Positions 1 through 9,622 of a DNA stretch of 64,000 nucleotides are shown in pieces (position 1 is the stretch's first letter; each line of letters starts with the position of its first letter). This DNA comes from Flavivirga spongiicola (GTDB taxonomy: Bacteria > Bacteroidota > Bacteroidia > Flavobacteriales > Flavobacteriaceae): contig NZ_JAUOEO010000001.1 in the NCBI RefSeq assembly GCF_030540825.1, forward strand, positions 3,671,001-3,735,000, read 5' to 3'. The position numbers were made by a program, and so were the translations under genes. The notes under the pieces were generated by a model. It searched no databases. It was not told the DNA's origin and saw nothing but the letters and a program-made list of their open reading frames with translations.

Positions 1-2169
1 GGTGAAAAAACAAGACTAAATGCTTCAATAAATGCGGTTGAAGATCAAGGGTCTTTATTAAAATCAGAATATAATAGGCTAAACGGAAGAATAACCGTTA
101 ACCACAAAGTTAGCGATAAACTAGATGCTACTGTTGATGTACTTTATACTAACTATACACAAGAGGGGCTTAATACCAAGGGGAACTCATCATATTCCTT
201 TTTGAGGAGCTTAGTAACTTATAGTAATGTTGCAAATAAATTTATAGATTACCCAGAGGGTTTTGACCCATTAGATCAAGTAAGCGAAGATTTTGATGCC
301 TTTAACATTGTGGTTTGGCATCCTATAGTATCTTTAAATAATGAGTATAGAAAACGAGAGAACGATCAGTTTATAGGAAACCTAAGGTTAAAATATAAAA
401 TTTCTCCAGCGTTCAGATTCGAAACTAGAGCAAGTTTTAACCGTCAGTTTAGAAATACAGGTATTTTTAATAATAGTCATACCGTTTATGGTCGATTATT
501 AAGTAAAATAGATGGTATAAATGGCTCTTTAGATGAGCAAAAATGGAGAAACTTTGCTTCGGTAAATACTTTAAATTTTAAAAAGAAAATTAATGATCAT
601 TCTTTTGACGGATTGCTAGGGGTTACTTTGAATATTAGAAAAACTTCAAGAACACGTTTCAGATCTATAGATATTCCTCAATATCTTGAAAACCTGGGTA
701 TCAATTCTTTAGATGGAGGAACTTTAGATAGTTCTGATGATGTTAGCGGTACTGCAGAATCAAGAATATTTTCTGTACTAGGGAGATTTAATTATGGCTA
801 TAAAGGGAAGTATTTATTTACAGCATCATTAAGACGTGATGGGTCTTCAAATTTTCCTAAAAAGAATAGGATTGGGTACTTTCCATCAGCAGCTATATCA
901 TGGAACGCTCACAAAGAGTCTTTTATTGAAAACCTAAATGTATTTTCTCAATTAAAATTTAAAGCAGGTTATGGTAAAACGGGTAACGATAGAATTCCTA
1001 GTACAGCAAGGTTTGAATTTTTAACTGATAGCGATGCTTCATACTTTTTTGGTGGGCAAACTGTTCAAGGACAGAGACCTACAAGTTTTGGTGCCAATCC
1101 AAACTTATTTTGGGAGACTACTGAGCAATATAATGTTGGTTTAGATATGGGCTTTTTTAACGATAGGTTATCTTTATTAGTAGAAGTTTATCAGAAAGAT
1201 ACTAATGACCTTCTTATAAATGCTGATACTGCTTTATCTCAAGGATTCCAGTCTGTTTGGACAAACACAGGGCAAGTGAGAAATAAAGGTTTGGAAATTA
1301 GTTTGAATACAGTAAATATTTCTAACAAAAATTTTAAATGGACTTCAGATTTTAATATCTCTTTCAATCAAAATACCATTGTGTCTTTACCAGATGGGAA
1401 ACCCATTTTTGGAAAACCAAATTATTACAGATTGCTAAGTACTAATCAATTTCTTGTTGAAGAAGGTCAAGCATTAGGAAATATGTTTGGGTATATCTCT
1501 GATGGCGTATATCAACCAACCGATTTTGAAAATTATGATCCAGATGCATCTACGCATACTTTACTTCCTGGGCAACCAAGTTACAGAAGCCACCAACCTG
1601 GAGATGAAAAATATAAAGATTTGAATGGTGATGGAGAAATAACAGGAGCAGACAAGACCATCATAGGTAACGCATTGCCTAAACACTTTGGAGGTTTTGG
1701 AAATACTTTTACTTATAAAAATTTCCAACTGAGCACTTTTTTACAATGGTCTTATGGGAATGATGTATTAAATGCAAACCGACTGGTACTTGAAGGCATG
1801 ATTAATGGAGGTCAAAACCAATTAGCTACTACGCTTAATAGATGGACTCCAGAAAATCAAAATACAGATTTACATAGAGCTGGAGGACAAGGTTTTCAAG
1901 ACGTATCATCTCGAATTGTAGAAGATGGCTCATATTTACGATTAAAAACCGTTAATTTTTCTTATAACTTTTCTAAAGATGTTTTGGAAAAATTAAAGTT
2001 AAACAGTTTAGAACTGTACCTGTCGGGGCAAAACCTAATTACTTGGACTGACTATTCTGGTTTTGACCCAGAAGTGTCGGTAGCAAATTCATTAATTACT
2101 CCAGGTATTGATTATTCAGCTTACCCAAAGCATAGAACATTCAGTTTAGGTTTAAATGTTTCATTTTAA
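1..2169 (+). CDS. SusC-like TonB-dependent outer-membrane transporter, 5' end outside window
   Basis: The frame is open from base 1, so the gene begins upstream and only about 722 C-terminal residues are visible. What remains is the beta-barrel of a SusC/RagA transporter: repeated aromatic-rich strands, the barrel motif reading NPNLFWETTEQYNVGLDMGF, a DLNGDGEITGADKTIIG-type loop common in SusC proteins, and a C-terminal strand ending in Phe. SusC works with the SusD lipoprotein encoded 12 bp downstream to bind and import oligosaccharides across the outer membrane using TonB energy. The plug and any STN or carboxypeptidase-like N-terminal domain lie outside the window. The neighbouring lyases suggest a glycosaminoglycan ligand; that is inference from context. 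Confidence 0.95.
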   Translation, partial: GEKTRLNASINAVEDQGSLLKSEYNRLNGRITVNHKVSDKLDATVDVLYTNYTQEGLNTKGNSSYSFLRSLVTYSNVANKFIDYPEGFDPLDQVSEDFDAFNIVVWHPIVSLNNEYRKRENDQFIGNLRLKYKISPAFRFETRASFNRQFRNTGIFNNSHTVYGRLLSKIDGINGSLDEQKWRNFASVNTLNFKKKINDHSFDGLLGVTLNIRKTSRTRFRSIDIPQYLENLGINSLDGGTLDSSDDVSGTAESRIFSVLGRFNYGYKGKYLFTASLRRDGSSNFPKKNRIGYFPSAAISWNAHKESFIENLNVFSQLKFKAGYGKTGNDRIPSTARFEFLTDSDASYFFGGQTVQGQRPTSFGANPNLFWETTEQYNVGLDMGFFNDRLSLLVEVYQKDTNDLLINADTALSQGFQSVWTNTGQVRNKGLEISLNTVNISNKNFKWTSDFNISFNQNTIVSLPDGKPIFGKPNYYRLLSTNQFLVEEGQALGNMFGYISDGVYQPTDFENYDPDASTHTLLPGQPSYRSHQPGDEKYKDLNGDGEITGADKTIIGNALPKHFGGFGNTFTYKNFQLSTFLQWSYGNDVLNANRLVLEGMINGGQNQLATTLNRWTPENQNTDLHRAGGQGFQDVSSRIVEDGSYLRLKTVNFSYNFSKDVLEKLKLNSLELYLSGQNLITWTDYSGFDPEVSVANSLITPGIDYSAYPKHRTFSLGLNVSF

Positions 2170-2181
2170 AAAAAATAGATT

Positions 2182-3837
2182 ATGAAAATAAAATTCATTT
2201 TAATAACAATTCTAACCGCTTTTATAATACAAGGCTGTGATGAACAATTAGAAATAGCACAAGAAGATAACATAACCTCTGAAACTTTATACAACACGCC
2301 AGCAGGTGCCTTAGCAGGTTTGGCAGGAGCATATAGTCGTGTGGTTTCTGTATACAGAGAATCTATAATTAATGCACAATATCCAACAAACTGGACAGAT
2401 GAAGGTTTCTACAATAGAAAAGGAGCGCGAGATATACGTAAAAATAATTTTACTGCTTCAGAGCCAGTATTAAGAAGTATATGGGGCACGTATTATGAAG
2501 GTATATCTGCGACAAACACGCTAATAGTTGGTCTAGAAAATTCATCTCTAGAAGCTAATGTGAAACAAGAGTTTATAGCTGAAGGGCGTTTTTTAAGAGC
2601 ATTTCTGTATTTTGATTTACAAAAAGCGTTTGGTGGTATTGAAGGGATTCCAATGCCTTTAGAAGAAACCAACAAACAATTATTACCAAGAACGTCTGGA
2701 ATTGATGTATTCAAGCAAATTGTTGCTGATTTAGAGTTTGCAGAAGTGTATTTGCCTACTGCAGCTGAAGCTGTTGGAGGAAGAGCAAGTAAAAGTGCTG
2801 CAAGAGGTTTGTTAGCTAGAGCATACTTATATATGGCAAGTGAGCCTTTTAACGAGTCTGGAGCTTATGAGAAAGCAAGAGAATGGAGTAAGAAAGTTAT
2901 TGATGATTCGTATCATGAATTAAATCCAAGTTATGCAGATATATTTAATGAATTGGCCAGAGGAAACTATGAAACAAAGGAAACCTTATTTCAAATAGGG
3001 TTTTCATTTGCTGATTTAGATTCAAATCAATCCTCTAAACTAGGTTCTGCTTTTGGAATAAAATTTGACGATGAATCATGCGGTGGAGGTGATGATTTTA
3101 AAGGTAAAGGTTTTGGCTTAACGTATGCGACCGTTTCCTTGGTTTTAAAATACAGAGAAGATCCTAGTGATGAAAGAGGCTTATGGAACACACTACCATA
3201 TTTTAATAGAAGAAATGATAATTGTCAATTAGGAATTATCAATAGCCAGTTTATGATTCCAGGGTCAAAATACCGCAGGTATTTAGAACCTAATACTACG
3301 AATACAAGTTATGGTTCACACCATTGGCCTATTTTACGCTTATCCGAAATGTATTTAATATATGCCGAAGCCATAAATAAAATAACTCCTGGTTCTACGG
3401 ATGCATTAAATGCCATTAATAGTGTGAGAAATAGAGCAAAAGCTACACCAATAACTGAGATTTCAGATGGAGCCATTCAAGAAGAGCGTCTATTAGAATT
3501 ATGCTTTGAAGGACAGCGTAAATATGACTTGGTAAGGTGGGGATTATTAGAGCAAAAAGTAAATGAAACTAAAACTGCGATGGAAACCTTAAGAGATGAT
3601 ACTAATTTTTATAATGAAGATTGGGTTACTATGGGCACGTTTGACTTAGATTCAAACGATATTCCAGTTTATGGCAATGTACCTGTTAATAATATTCCAA
3701 GGAGAAATGTGATGAATGCTTCATTTGACTTTTTTGATGGCTATAATGATTTTGATTCAAACAAACATTATATACTACCTATTCCGGAACAAGAATTGGG
3801 TGTAAATACTAATTTAAAGCAAACCGCAGGGTGGTAA
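2182..3837 (+). CDS. SusD/RagB family surface glycan-binding lipoprotein
   Basis: This 551-residue protein starts with a lipoprotein signal whose lipobox (IQGC) puts the lipidated Cys at residue 19. It has the usual SusD layout: N-terminal TPR-like helices with RFLRAFLYFDLQKAFGG, a middle variable region, and the C-terminal signature LRLSEMYLIYAEAIN followed by RLLELCFEGQRKYDLVRWG. SusD caps the SusC barrel outside the cell and captures glycan. The gene follows SusC by 12 bp and clearly shares its operon. The length is normal for the family. Substrate specificity cannot be read from the sequence; the lyases downstream suggest chondroitin-like chains. Confidence 0.95.
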   Translation: MKIKFILITILTAFIIQGCDEQLEIAQEDNITSETLYNTPAGALAGLAGAYSRVVSVYRESIINAQYPTNWTDEGFYNRKGARDIRKNNFTASEPVLRSIWGTYYEGISATNTLIVGLENSSLEANVKQEFIAEGRFLRAFLYFDLQKAFGGIEGIPMPLEETNKQLLPRTSGIDVFKQIVADLEFAEVYLPTAAEAVGGRASKSAARGLLARAYLYMASEPFNESGAYEKAREWSKKVIDDSYHELNPSYADIFNELARGNYETKETLFQIGFSFADLDSNQSSKLGSAFGIKFDDESCGGGDDFKGKGFGLTYATVSLVLKYREDPSDERGLWNTLPYFNRRNDNCQLGIINSQFMIPGSKYRRYLEPNTTNTSYGSHHWPILRLSEMYLIYAEAINKITPGSTDALNAINSVRNRAKATPITEISDGAIQEERLLELCFEGQRKYDLVRWGLLEQKVNETKTAMETLRDDTNFYNEDWVTMGTFDLDSNDIPVYGNVPVNNIPRRNVMNASFDFFDGYNDFDSNKHYILPIPEQELGVNTNLKQTAGW

Positions 3838-3873
3838 TTGACAATAAAATATAATAATTTAAAAAAATTAAGA

Positions 3874-4812
3874 ATGAAAAAAATAGTTTATTCATTAACA
3901 ATGTTGCTTCTCGTAACCTTAGGGTTTCAGAGTTGTGAAGATCTAGAAGAAGTTGATGCTCCAAGTTTTGAAATTGCTTTTAATACAAATGCAAAAGTGG
4001 GGGAGCCAGTAGAATTTAAAATAAAGAATGCACCAAATTTCTTGTATTTCTTTGCAGGAGATTTTGAACATCAATACAAATTTAGAGATAGAACTAATGC
4101 TGAAGGTACAGTAACCATGTCCTTTTTAAATTCTCAAAAGTGGGGATTAGGAGCTAATGCTACTGGTAATCTTTCAGTATGGTATTCAAAAGACTATGAT
4201 GGTTCTGGTTCAGCAGCTAGTGTTAACATTGCCACTTGGACAGAAATAACTGATAGATTTAATATTTCAACGTTGTACGATTTTACATTGCAGGAATCAG
4301 GAATTGTAGATATTACTGATTTAGCTGATGGAAAACCTATTTATTTTGGGTTTAAATATTTTTGCGATGATACAACTACAAGACCTTCAGAATGGTATTT
4401 GGACAATTTAAATATTCAAATGGATGTAGCAGATGCACCAGCACCACTTACTGTAGCTTCAGAAGATGTTCCAGGGTTCAAAGGAGTTGATGTACAAGGA
4501 ATAGTAAGTGGTTGGAATGCAAATAAATGGTATTGGGATTCTGGTAAAAAGCTTTGGAGAATGAGAGGACAAGTTAAAGTAGGTGGAGAATGGATAGTGA
4601 ATGAAGATTGGTTAATTACTAATGCTATTAATTTAACAAAAGTTGCACCTGATAAAGGCACGCCTTTAAAAACATATTCTGAAAAACTCGAAACTTTTGA
4701 ATATACTTATACAAAAGCAGGAACTTATACAATAACATTTATTGCTAATAACGAAACTATACATGGGCAACAAGAAAAAATCCAAGAGTATACTATTACT
4801 GTAACAGATTAA
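3874..4812 (+). CDS. SusE-position surface glycan-binding lipoprotein (DUF5017/PKD-like)
   Basis: About 312 residues. I start at the ATG at 3874 because it gives a clean lipoprotein signal with lipobox FQSC (Cys21); an upstream in-frame TTG at 3838 would only add charged residues. The middle part (WTEITDRFNISTLYDFTLQESG then IYFGFKYFCDD) resembles DUF5017-type proteins, and the C-terminus (FEYTYTKAGTYTITFIANN) looks like a PKD/Ig-like domain. Proteins in this position, directly after SusC and SusD, are usually auxiliary surface glycan-binding proteins held on the outer membrane. The family assignment is by recognition, not a search. It is the last gene before a likely terminator. Confidence 0.75.
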   Translation: MKKIVYSLTMLLLVTLGFQSCEDLEEVDAPSFEIAFNTNAKVGEPVEFKIKNAPNFLYFFAGDFEHQYKFRDRTNAEGTVTMSFLNSQKWGLGANATGNLSVWYSKDYDGSGSAASVNIATWTEITDRFNISTLYDFTLQESGIVDITDLADGKPIYFGFKYFCDDTTTRPSEWYLDNLNIQMDVADAPAPLTVASEDVPGFKGVDVQGIVSGWNANKWYWDSGKKLWRMRGQVKVGGEWIVNEDWLITNAINLTKVAPDKGTPLKTYSEKLETFEYTYTKAGTYTITFIANNETIHGQQEKIQEYTITVTD

Positions 4813-4834
4813 TTACCTCGTCATTAGTAGCACC

Positions 4835-4890
4835 TTTCCCAATTCAGTATAGTAGTAAATACGTATTGATATTGGGAAATTTTATTTTAT
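4835..4890 (+). terminator. Likely terminator of the SusC-SusD-SGBP operon
   Basis: TTTCCCAAT (4835-4843) and ATTGGGAAA (4871-4879) form a perfect 9-bp stem around a 27-nt loop, followed by a T-rich run (ttttatttta). It begins 23 bases after the binding-protein stop codon and ends before the PL8 start. The loop is long for a classical intrinsic terminator, so attenuation rather than full termination is possible. Confidence 0.5.
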
Positions 4891-4941
4891 GTCGCACATA
4901 TTTAACTTTTTATCATGATATCAAATTTTTGTACTTATTTA

Positions 4942-7900
4942 ATGATGCATACTAAAACATATACTATACTACTTTTATTAGTCGTCAATATGGCATTTTC
5001 TCAAGTAAATAGTTCTTCTGGGATATGGACCCCCATAGGAGATGTTAATTTAAGTAGCGTATTTGATGATGCCAATAATGGAGATGGTATTGGCGATGGC
5101 GCTACATCTGTTGATGGTCAATCAGTAGCTACAGGTCAAGGTGCTGCATACACATTTGGGGGCAGTATGCAGTTAGGTGAATCAATAACTATTAGTACCT
5201 ATACTTATAATCGAAATAGTTCGTATGTAAATTTTAGAATTCAATTATATAACAATACTGACAATACATTGTTAAAAACGTTATCAATAATCACTCATTT
5301 AGGAAATAATACGACACCAAAAAATACAGTATTAAACTATACCGCAGTAGCTAGTGATGTTGGAGATGTATTGCAAGCACGTTATATTAGAACAGATGAT
5401 GGCAATACCTCAAGAAACTTTGCTATTGATAATATATTTTTAGTAGGTCCTTGCCCATTTACAGTAACTCCTGATTTGCCATTAATACCTTCAAACGCGA
5501 CTATAGAATCTGAAATCAATAGTGCAGTTATCAAGTTTTCGGACAGTTATTTAGGCACAAGTCCACCATCCGCAGGACAGTTGTCATCTGCCGAAAGTAA
5601 TTACGCCGCCTTAAACATAAATGTTTCAGGTGGAACTATTACCGGTAATCCAATATCCTCTTTTAGTACGGCATCTTTTTTAAAAACATTTGCGAAACAC
5701 TTAAAATTCAATCCTGGAGACACCAATATTCAAACCAAGGCAAACAATACGGTTTGGTGGATTTCTAAACAATTTTGTTCAGGTGATTTAGCTTTAGATT
5801 CCCAAATGTATGCCTATGAAGATTTTGCAAGACCCACTTCCTTGCTTGAAAACTTTTTAGACCCTATTGTAAAAGACCTTTTTGCCTATACGTTATATAA
5901 ACATTCAGTTGAATTTGAACATTTTTGGGAACCCACCTATGATGCATCTTATCAAGAAATATATGGCGCTATCAATACCGATTTAATTTATAATATTTCA
6001 GATGTTATGTTAGCCTATAGTTTATGGCACGATACGGCAGATGAACGCTACAGGTACATGCGTGGATTTAAACGCTATTTAGATCGTTTTTTCTCTTACA
6101 CAGTTGGCACAACAGATGGTATAAAAGTAGATGGAACTGGTTTTCACCATTGGACAGCGTATAATAACTATATGTATGCTTATAGTACAGCGGCTAGTTT
6201 ATTGTCATATTTAAGTGGAACAGGTTTTCAAGTTGACCAGGCTAATTATGAGGTGTTTCGTAATGCGTTTTACACACAGTTTATACAGGCAAATGATGCA
6301 GGAGTCCAAGCATTATCGACCTCAGGTCGGAATCCTCAAACTAGAACTAGACCATTTTCTCAATCCGCACTTAAAAAAATAGCAATTGCTGGAGGAGATA
6401 TTCTTGGATTATCAACAGCCGACCCTGTTTTTGCAGGCATATACAACAGGATTTATGGCGTAGACGCTGAATTTAATTATAGCACTATTGCTCCGTTTGA
6501 AGAAGGTTTTTTTCAATTTAACCACGCGTCTGCAGGTGCTTTTAGAAAAGATAATTGGGTTATATTCAATAAAGGCTTCTCCAACAATATGTGGGGCAGT
6601 GAGATCTATACATCTCAAAACAGATATGGACGTTACCAAAGTTATGGTGCTCAAGAAGTTATTTATTCGGGGAATAAGGATGCAGGAAATGGTTATGATG
6701 TTAATACATGGGACTGGAACTACAACCCAGGAACAACTGTAATTAGATTACCATGGGCCAATTTGCATGCTGAGCGTGGGCGTTTGGATGAAGTGCAGCA
6801 AGAAAGGTTTGTAGGAGCCTTAAATTTAAAGAACAAAAATAGCGAGGTATTGTCTAGCAATCATGGTGACTATGGTATGTTTGCCATGAACTTTCAACAA
6901 AAAGAAGGTCAAGGATTTGGTGTAACACATGCTTCTGAAAATCACAATAATACATTCACTTTTAAAAAATCCAATTTTTATTTTGATGATATTATAGTTT
7001 GTTTAGGCTCAGGAATCACGAATGATGATACTTCAAATGAAACCATTACAACTTTGTTTCAACGATTGGACAATTCTGGAAACAGTGTAAATGTAAATGG
7101 AACAAACCAATCGTCAACAGGAGCAGTGACTTACAGTGGTATAATAAATAACTGGTTGTTGAGCAATTATGGCACAGGTTTCTATTTGGTTTCTGGTAAT
7201 GATGATCTTGTAGTTAAAAAAGAATTACAGCAAACCCCAAATCAAAACCAAATATGGCCAGTCGATTTCAGCAGTAATCCCACAGATACCTATTATGTTG
7301 GTTATATTAATCATGGCTCAAGCCCATCCAACAAGAATTACGAATACATATTAAAACCTAATAGTAATATAGCAGAAATGCAGGCGTTAGACACAGGTAT
7401 ACAGAACACAAACAAACCCTATACAGTACATCAACAGGATAATAATGCACACATTGTGGAGCATATTTCAAAAAATATTTGGAGTTACGCTTTTTTTAAT
7501 AGCGCAACTAATTTAAGTTATGATTATGTTACGGATGTAGATGCATCTTGCCTTGTTATGACAGAATATAACGAAGGCAATAAAACCTTATTATTATCCA
7601 TTACCGATCCAGATATTGGGTTTAACAGTAGAGCCTATACGCCATCCATTCAAAGTATTAAGCGACTTGTGCTTCAGGGCGAATGGGATTTGAGTACCTT
7701 ATATCCAGGTGTGCAAATAGTGTCTGCCAACGCGACCGAAACCGTCATAGAATTTATGTTAGTAGATGGATTGGCTAAAGAAGTTTTATTGAATTCAGCT
7801 ACTTTGAGTAGTCAAGAGTTTGTAAAATCACCAGTTAAAATTTATCCAAATCCAACGAATAGTGTCTTGAATATAGGTATATCAGATGCATCAGTTCAAA

Positions 7901-8058
7901 CTAAAAATGTGCAGTTAATTGATATCTCTGGAAAAATTATTTATAATAATAAAAGCAAGAAACCTATTCGTGTAAACGATTTTGCAAAAGGACTTTATTT
8001 TTTAAGGATAACAACTAAAGAAAATAATAAAATCGTTAAAAAAGTTATAGTAAAATAA
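4942..8058 (+). CDS. PL8 family glycosaminoglycan lyase, T9SS-secreted, with N-terminal repeat module
   Basis: I start at ATG 4942 (or 4945), which gives a normal Sec signal ending MAFSQ; an in-frame ATG at 4915 adds nine residues. About 1038 residues. Order: signal peptide; a roughly 145-residue module with a DDANNGDGIGDGA loop; an alpha/alpha-toroid lyase domain; beta-sandwich domains; and a C-terminal T9SS sorting domain (KIYPNPTNSVLNI to KKVIVK). Counting from 4915, His412 and Tyr419 in the FHHWTAYNNY segment, Arg472 (GRNP) and Glu563 (GSEIYTSQNRYGRY) match the spacing of the catalytic His501, Tyr508, Arg560 and Glu653 of chondroitinase ABC. WDWNYNPGTT is a further PL8 signature. It probably depolymerizes chondroitin- or hyaluronan-like chains outside the cell. 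The exact substrate is not readable. Confidence 0.9.
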   Translation: MMHTKTYTILLLLVVNMAFSQVNSSSGIWTPIGDVNLSSVFDDANNGDGIGDGATSVDGQSVATGQGAAYTFGGSMQLGESITISTYTYNRNSSYVNFRIQLYNNTDNTLLKTLSIITHLGNNTTPKNTVLNYTAVASDVGDVLQARYIRTDDGNTSRNFAIDNIFLVGPCPFTVTPDLPLIPSNATIESEINSAVIKFSDSYLGTSPPSAGQLSSAESNYAALNINVSGGTITGNPISSFSTASFLKTFAKHLKFNPGDTNIQTKANNTVWWISKQFCSGDLALDSQMYAYEDFARPTSLLENFLDPIVKDLFAYTLYKHSVEFEHFWEPTYDASYQEIYGAINTDLIYNISDVMLAYSLWHDTADERYRYMRGFKRYLDRFFSYTVGTTDGIKVDGTGFHHWTAYNNYMYAYSTAASLLSYLSGTGFQVDQANYEVFRNAFYTQFIQANDAGVQALSTSGRNPQTRTRPFSQSALKKIAIAGGDILGLSTADPVFAGIYNRIYGVDAEFNYSTIAPFEEGFFQFNHASAGAFRKDNWVIFNKGFSNNMWGSEIYTSQNRYGRYQSYGAQEVIYSGNKDAGNGYDVNTWDWNYNPGTTVIRLPWANLHAERGRLDEVQQERFVGALNLKNKNSEVLSSNHGDYGMFAMNFQQKEGQGFGVTHASENHNNTFTFKKSNFYFDDIIVCLGSGITNDDTSNETITTLFQRLDNSGNSVNVNGTNQSSTGAVTYSGIINNWLLSNYGTGFYLVSGNDDLVVKKELQQTPNQNQIWPVDFSSNPTDTYYVGYINHGSSPSNKNYEYILKPNSNIAEMQALDTGIQNTNKPYTVHQQDNNAHIVEHISKNIWSYAFFNSATNLSYDYVTDVDASCLVMTEYNEGNKTLLLSITDPDIGFNSRAYTPSIQSIKRLVLQGEWDLSTLYPGVQIVSANATETVIEFMLVDGLAKEVLLNSATLSSQEFVKSPVKIYPNPTNSVLNIGISDASVQTKNVQLIDISGKIIYNNKSKKPIRVNDFAKGLYFLRITTKENNKIVKKVIVK

Positions 8059-8104
8059 TTGAAATTCTACGGTGGTCAAAATAATAATGTAAATCCAATC
8101 CAAA

Positions 8105-8175
8105 AATATGCTCAAAACATCATTATAGCAAGCAGTCGATTAAATGGCCTGTCATAATGATGTTTTGAGCATATT
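8105..8175. repeat. Perfect 22-bp inverted repeat between the PL8 and module-protein genes
   Basis: Bases 8105-8126 and 8154-8175 are exact reverse complements (core ATGCTCAAAACATCATTAT) separated by 27 bases. It lies 46 bases after the PL8 stop. There is no clear T-run after it, so it could be an mRNA-stabilizing or processing hairpin, a bidirectional terminator, or the ends of a tiny repeat element. Confidence 0.8.
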
Positions 8176-8234
8176 ACACACCTCTTTTGATCAGTTGCTC
8201 CCTCTATAAACCCTTATTCTTTAAATATTTTTAA

Positions 8235-8251
8235 GTCTGAAAATTTCAGAC
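8235..8251. promoter_or_regulatory. Palindrome upstream of module protein, possible operator
   Basis: GTCTGAAAATTTCAGAC is a perfect palindrome with 8-base arms around one central base. It ends 25 bases before the ATG at 8277. Its position suits a dimeric repressor or activator site, or a 5'-UTR hairpin. No regulator has been assigned. Confidence 0.35.
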
Positions 8252-8276
8252 AACAAATACTAAAATCTAACTTATT

Positions 8277-9524
8277 ATGAGAAAAATTACTTTATTATTA
8301 TCAATTATTGTTTTGAATACAATGGTCATCTCTGCTCAAATTATACCTACAGGTCTGTGGTATCCAATTGGAGACGTGACTATTTCTACCGTCACAGATG
8401 ATGGAGATAACGGCGATGGTGCTGGTGACGGAGCATTGTTTATTAATGGTCAATCATCTGTTGTTGGTCAAGGAGCTCGCTTCAAATTTAACGGAACTAT
8501 GGAGAGCGGAACAAACTATGCAATAGATAGTTATATTTATAACTTTAGTGGCTCCTTCTCTAGAGTAAGAGTATCTCTACATAATATTACTGATGATGTT
8601 GAATTGGCAGTTTATGTTGATGCAGGCACCGTTTTGAATGGTTCAAATCAACTTGAAAATGTGGTATTTAATTATACTGCAATTGCATCAGATGTTGGTG
8701 ACCAATTAGAATTAAGATATGTTAGAAACGATGATGGTAATACAGCACGAGATTTTAAAATAGATAATGCAAGCTTAGGAGGAACTTTTATAACTGAAGC
8801 CCTTCCCGCTGTTTCATCATCTGGAGTATGGTCTGCTATTGGTGATACTGCAATAACAAATACTACCAATGATGATGATAATGGTGATGGTTTAAATGAT
8901 GGAGCAATATATGTAGATGGTTTATCTGCCGTTGTAGGCCAAGGGGTAGCATTTACTTTTGATGAAGCCATAGTTAATGGAAACAGATATACAGCAGAGG
9001 CAACAATTTATAATTCAGATGCATCTTTTTCACGCCTACAATTATCACTCTATAATGCTACAGATGATGTTGTGTTGGCTACAAGCAGTTCGGTTGTTCT
9101 TGTTGGAGGTGCTATAGAAACCACTAGTATTACATATGATGCCTTAGCAACCGACAATGGAGATGTTTTGGTTCTTAGATTTATAAGAGATGATGATGGT
9201 AATACGGCACGTAACTTTAGTATAGATATTGCTAAAATAAATGGAGCAGTATTGTCTACCACAGTTTTGGGTATTGAAGATAATATATTAAAGCAAGGTA
9301 TTGCAACATATCCTAACCCAGTTAGTCATATTTTGAACATAAAAAAAATAGATAATGGTATTACAATTAAGAATGCTTCACTTTATAATATAATTGGTAA
9401 AGAGGTATATACAGCCATTAATACAAGCTCTATTGATGTTTCAAATTTCTCTAAGGGGTTATATATTTTAAAACTAGAATCTCAAGAAGGTGGCGTTTTA
9501 ACAAAAAAAGTTCTTGTAGAGTAG
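8277..9524 (+). CDS. T9SS-secreted protein with two tandem acidic-loop modules, function unknown
   Basis: 415 residues: a signal peptide (1-20), module A (about 24-173), module B (about 182-330), and a T9SS sorting domain (about 345-415, motif TYPNPVSHILNI, ending KKVLVE). Each module begins with a G[LV]W.(P/A)IGD strand, carries an Asp/Asn/Gly loop (DDGDNGDGAGDGA or DDDDNGDGLNDGA) and ends with RxDDGNTARxFxID. The same module forms the N-terminus of the PL8 lyase just upstream. I do not recognise it as a named family. The loop resembles calcium-binding loops of dockerins and thrombospondin type 3 repeats. A non-catalytic, secreted glycan-binding or cell-surface-anchoring role is inferred from the shared module and T9SS export. 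Confidence 0.85.
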   Translation: MRKITLLLSIIVLNTMVISAQIIPTGLWYPIGDVTISTVTDDGDNGDGAGDGALFINGQSSVVGQGARFKFNGTMESGTNYAIDSYIYNFSGSFSRVRVSLHNITDDVELAVYVDAGTVLNGSNQLENVVFNYTAIASDVGDQLELRYVRNDDGNTARDFKIDNASLGGTFITEALPAVSSSGVWSAIGDTAITNTTNDDDNGDGLNDGAIYVDGLSAVVGQGVAFTFDEAIVNGNRYTAEATIYNSDASFSRLQLSLYNATDDVVLATSSSVVLVGGAIETTSITYDALATDNGDVLVLRFIRDDDGNTARNFSIDIAKINGAVLSTTVLGIEDNILKQGIATYPNPVSHILNIKKIDNGITIKNASLYNIIGKEVYTAINTSSIDVSNFSKGLYILKLESQEGGVLTKKVLVE

Positions 9525-9547
9525 TATAATAGAAACAATTAATATTA

Positions 9548-9592
9548 AAAAAACCTCAACTGCTAAGTAATATTGCGGTTGAGGTTTTTATT
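9548..9592 (+). terminator. Intrinsic terminator after module protein
   Basis: CCTCAACTGC (9554-9563) pairs with GCGGTTGAGG (9575-9584), ten pairs including one G-U, with A-runs before and TTTTTATTTATT after. It lies 30 bases past the stop codon. This is a textbook rho-independent terminator separating the T9SS genes from the GH88 operon. Confidence 0.85.
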
Positions 9593-9622
9593 TATTGGCT
9601 ATAATTGCTTAAATATAGCTTA

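Noticed and set aside
3838..3873. TTG start for the surface glycan-binding protein
   Set aside because: The ATG at 3874 directly precedes a standard lipoprotein signal. The same reasoning rejects TTG starts at 12530, 37611, 41206 and 53471.
6488..6742. Second plus-strand frame inside the PL8 gene
   Set aside because: It is a shadow of the PL8 reading frame. The PL8 frame carries the catalytic glutamate there.
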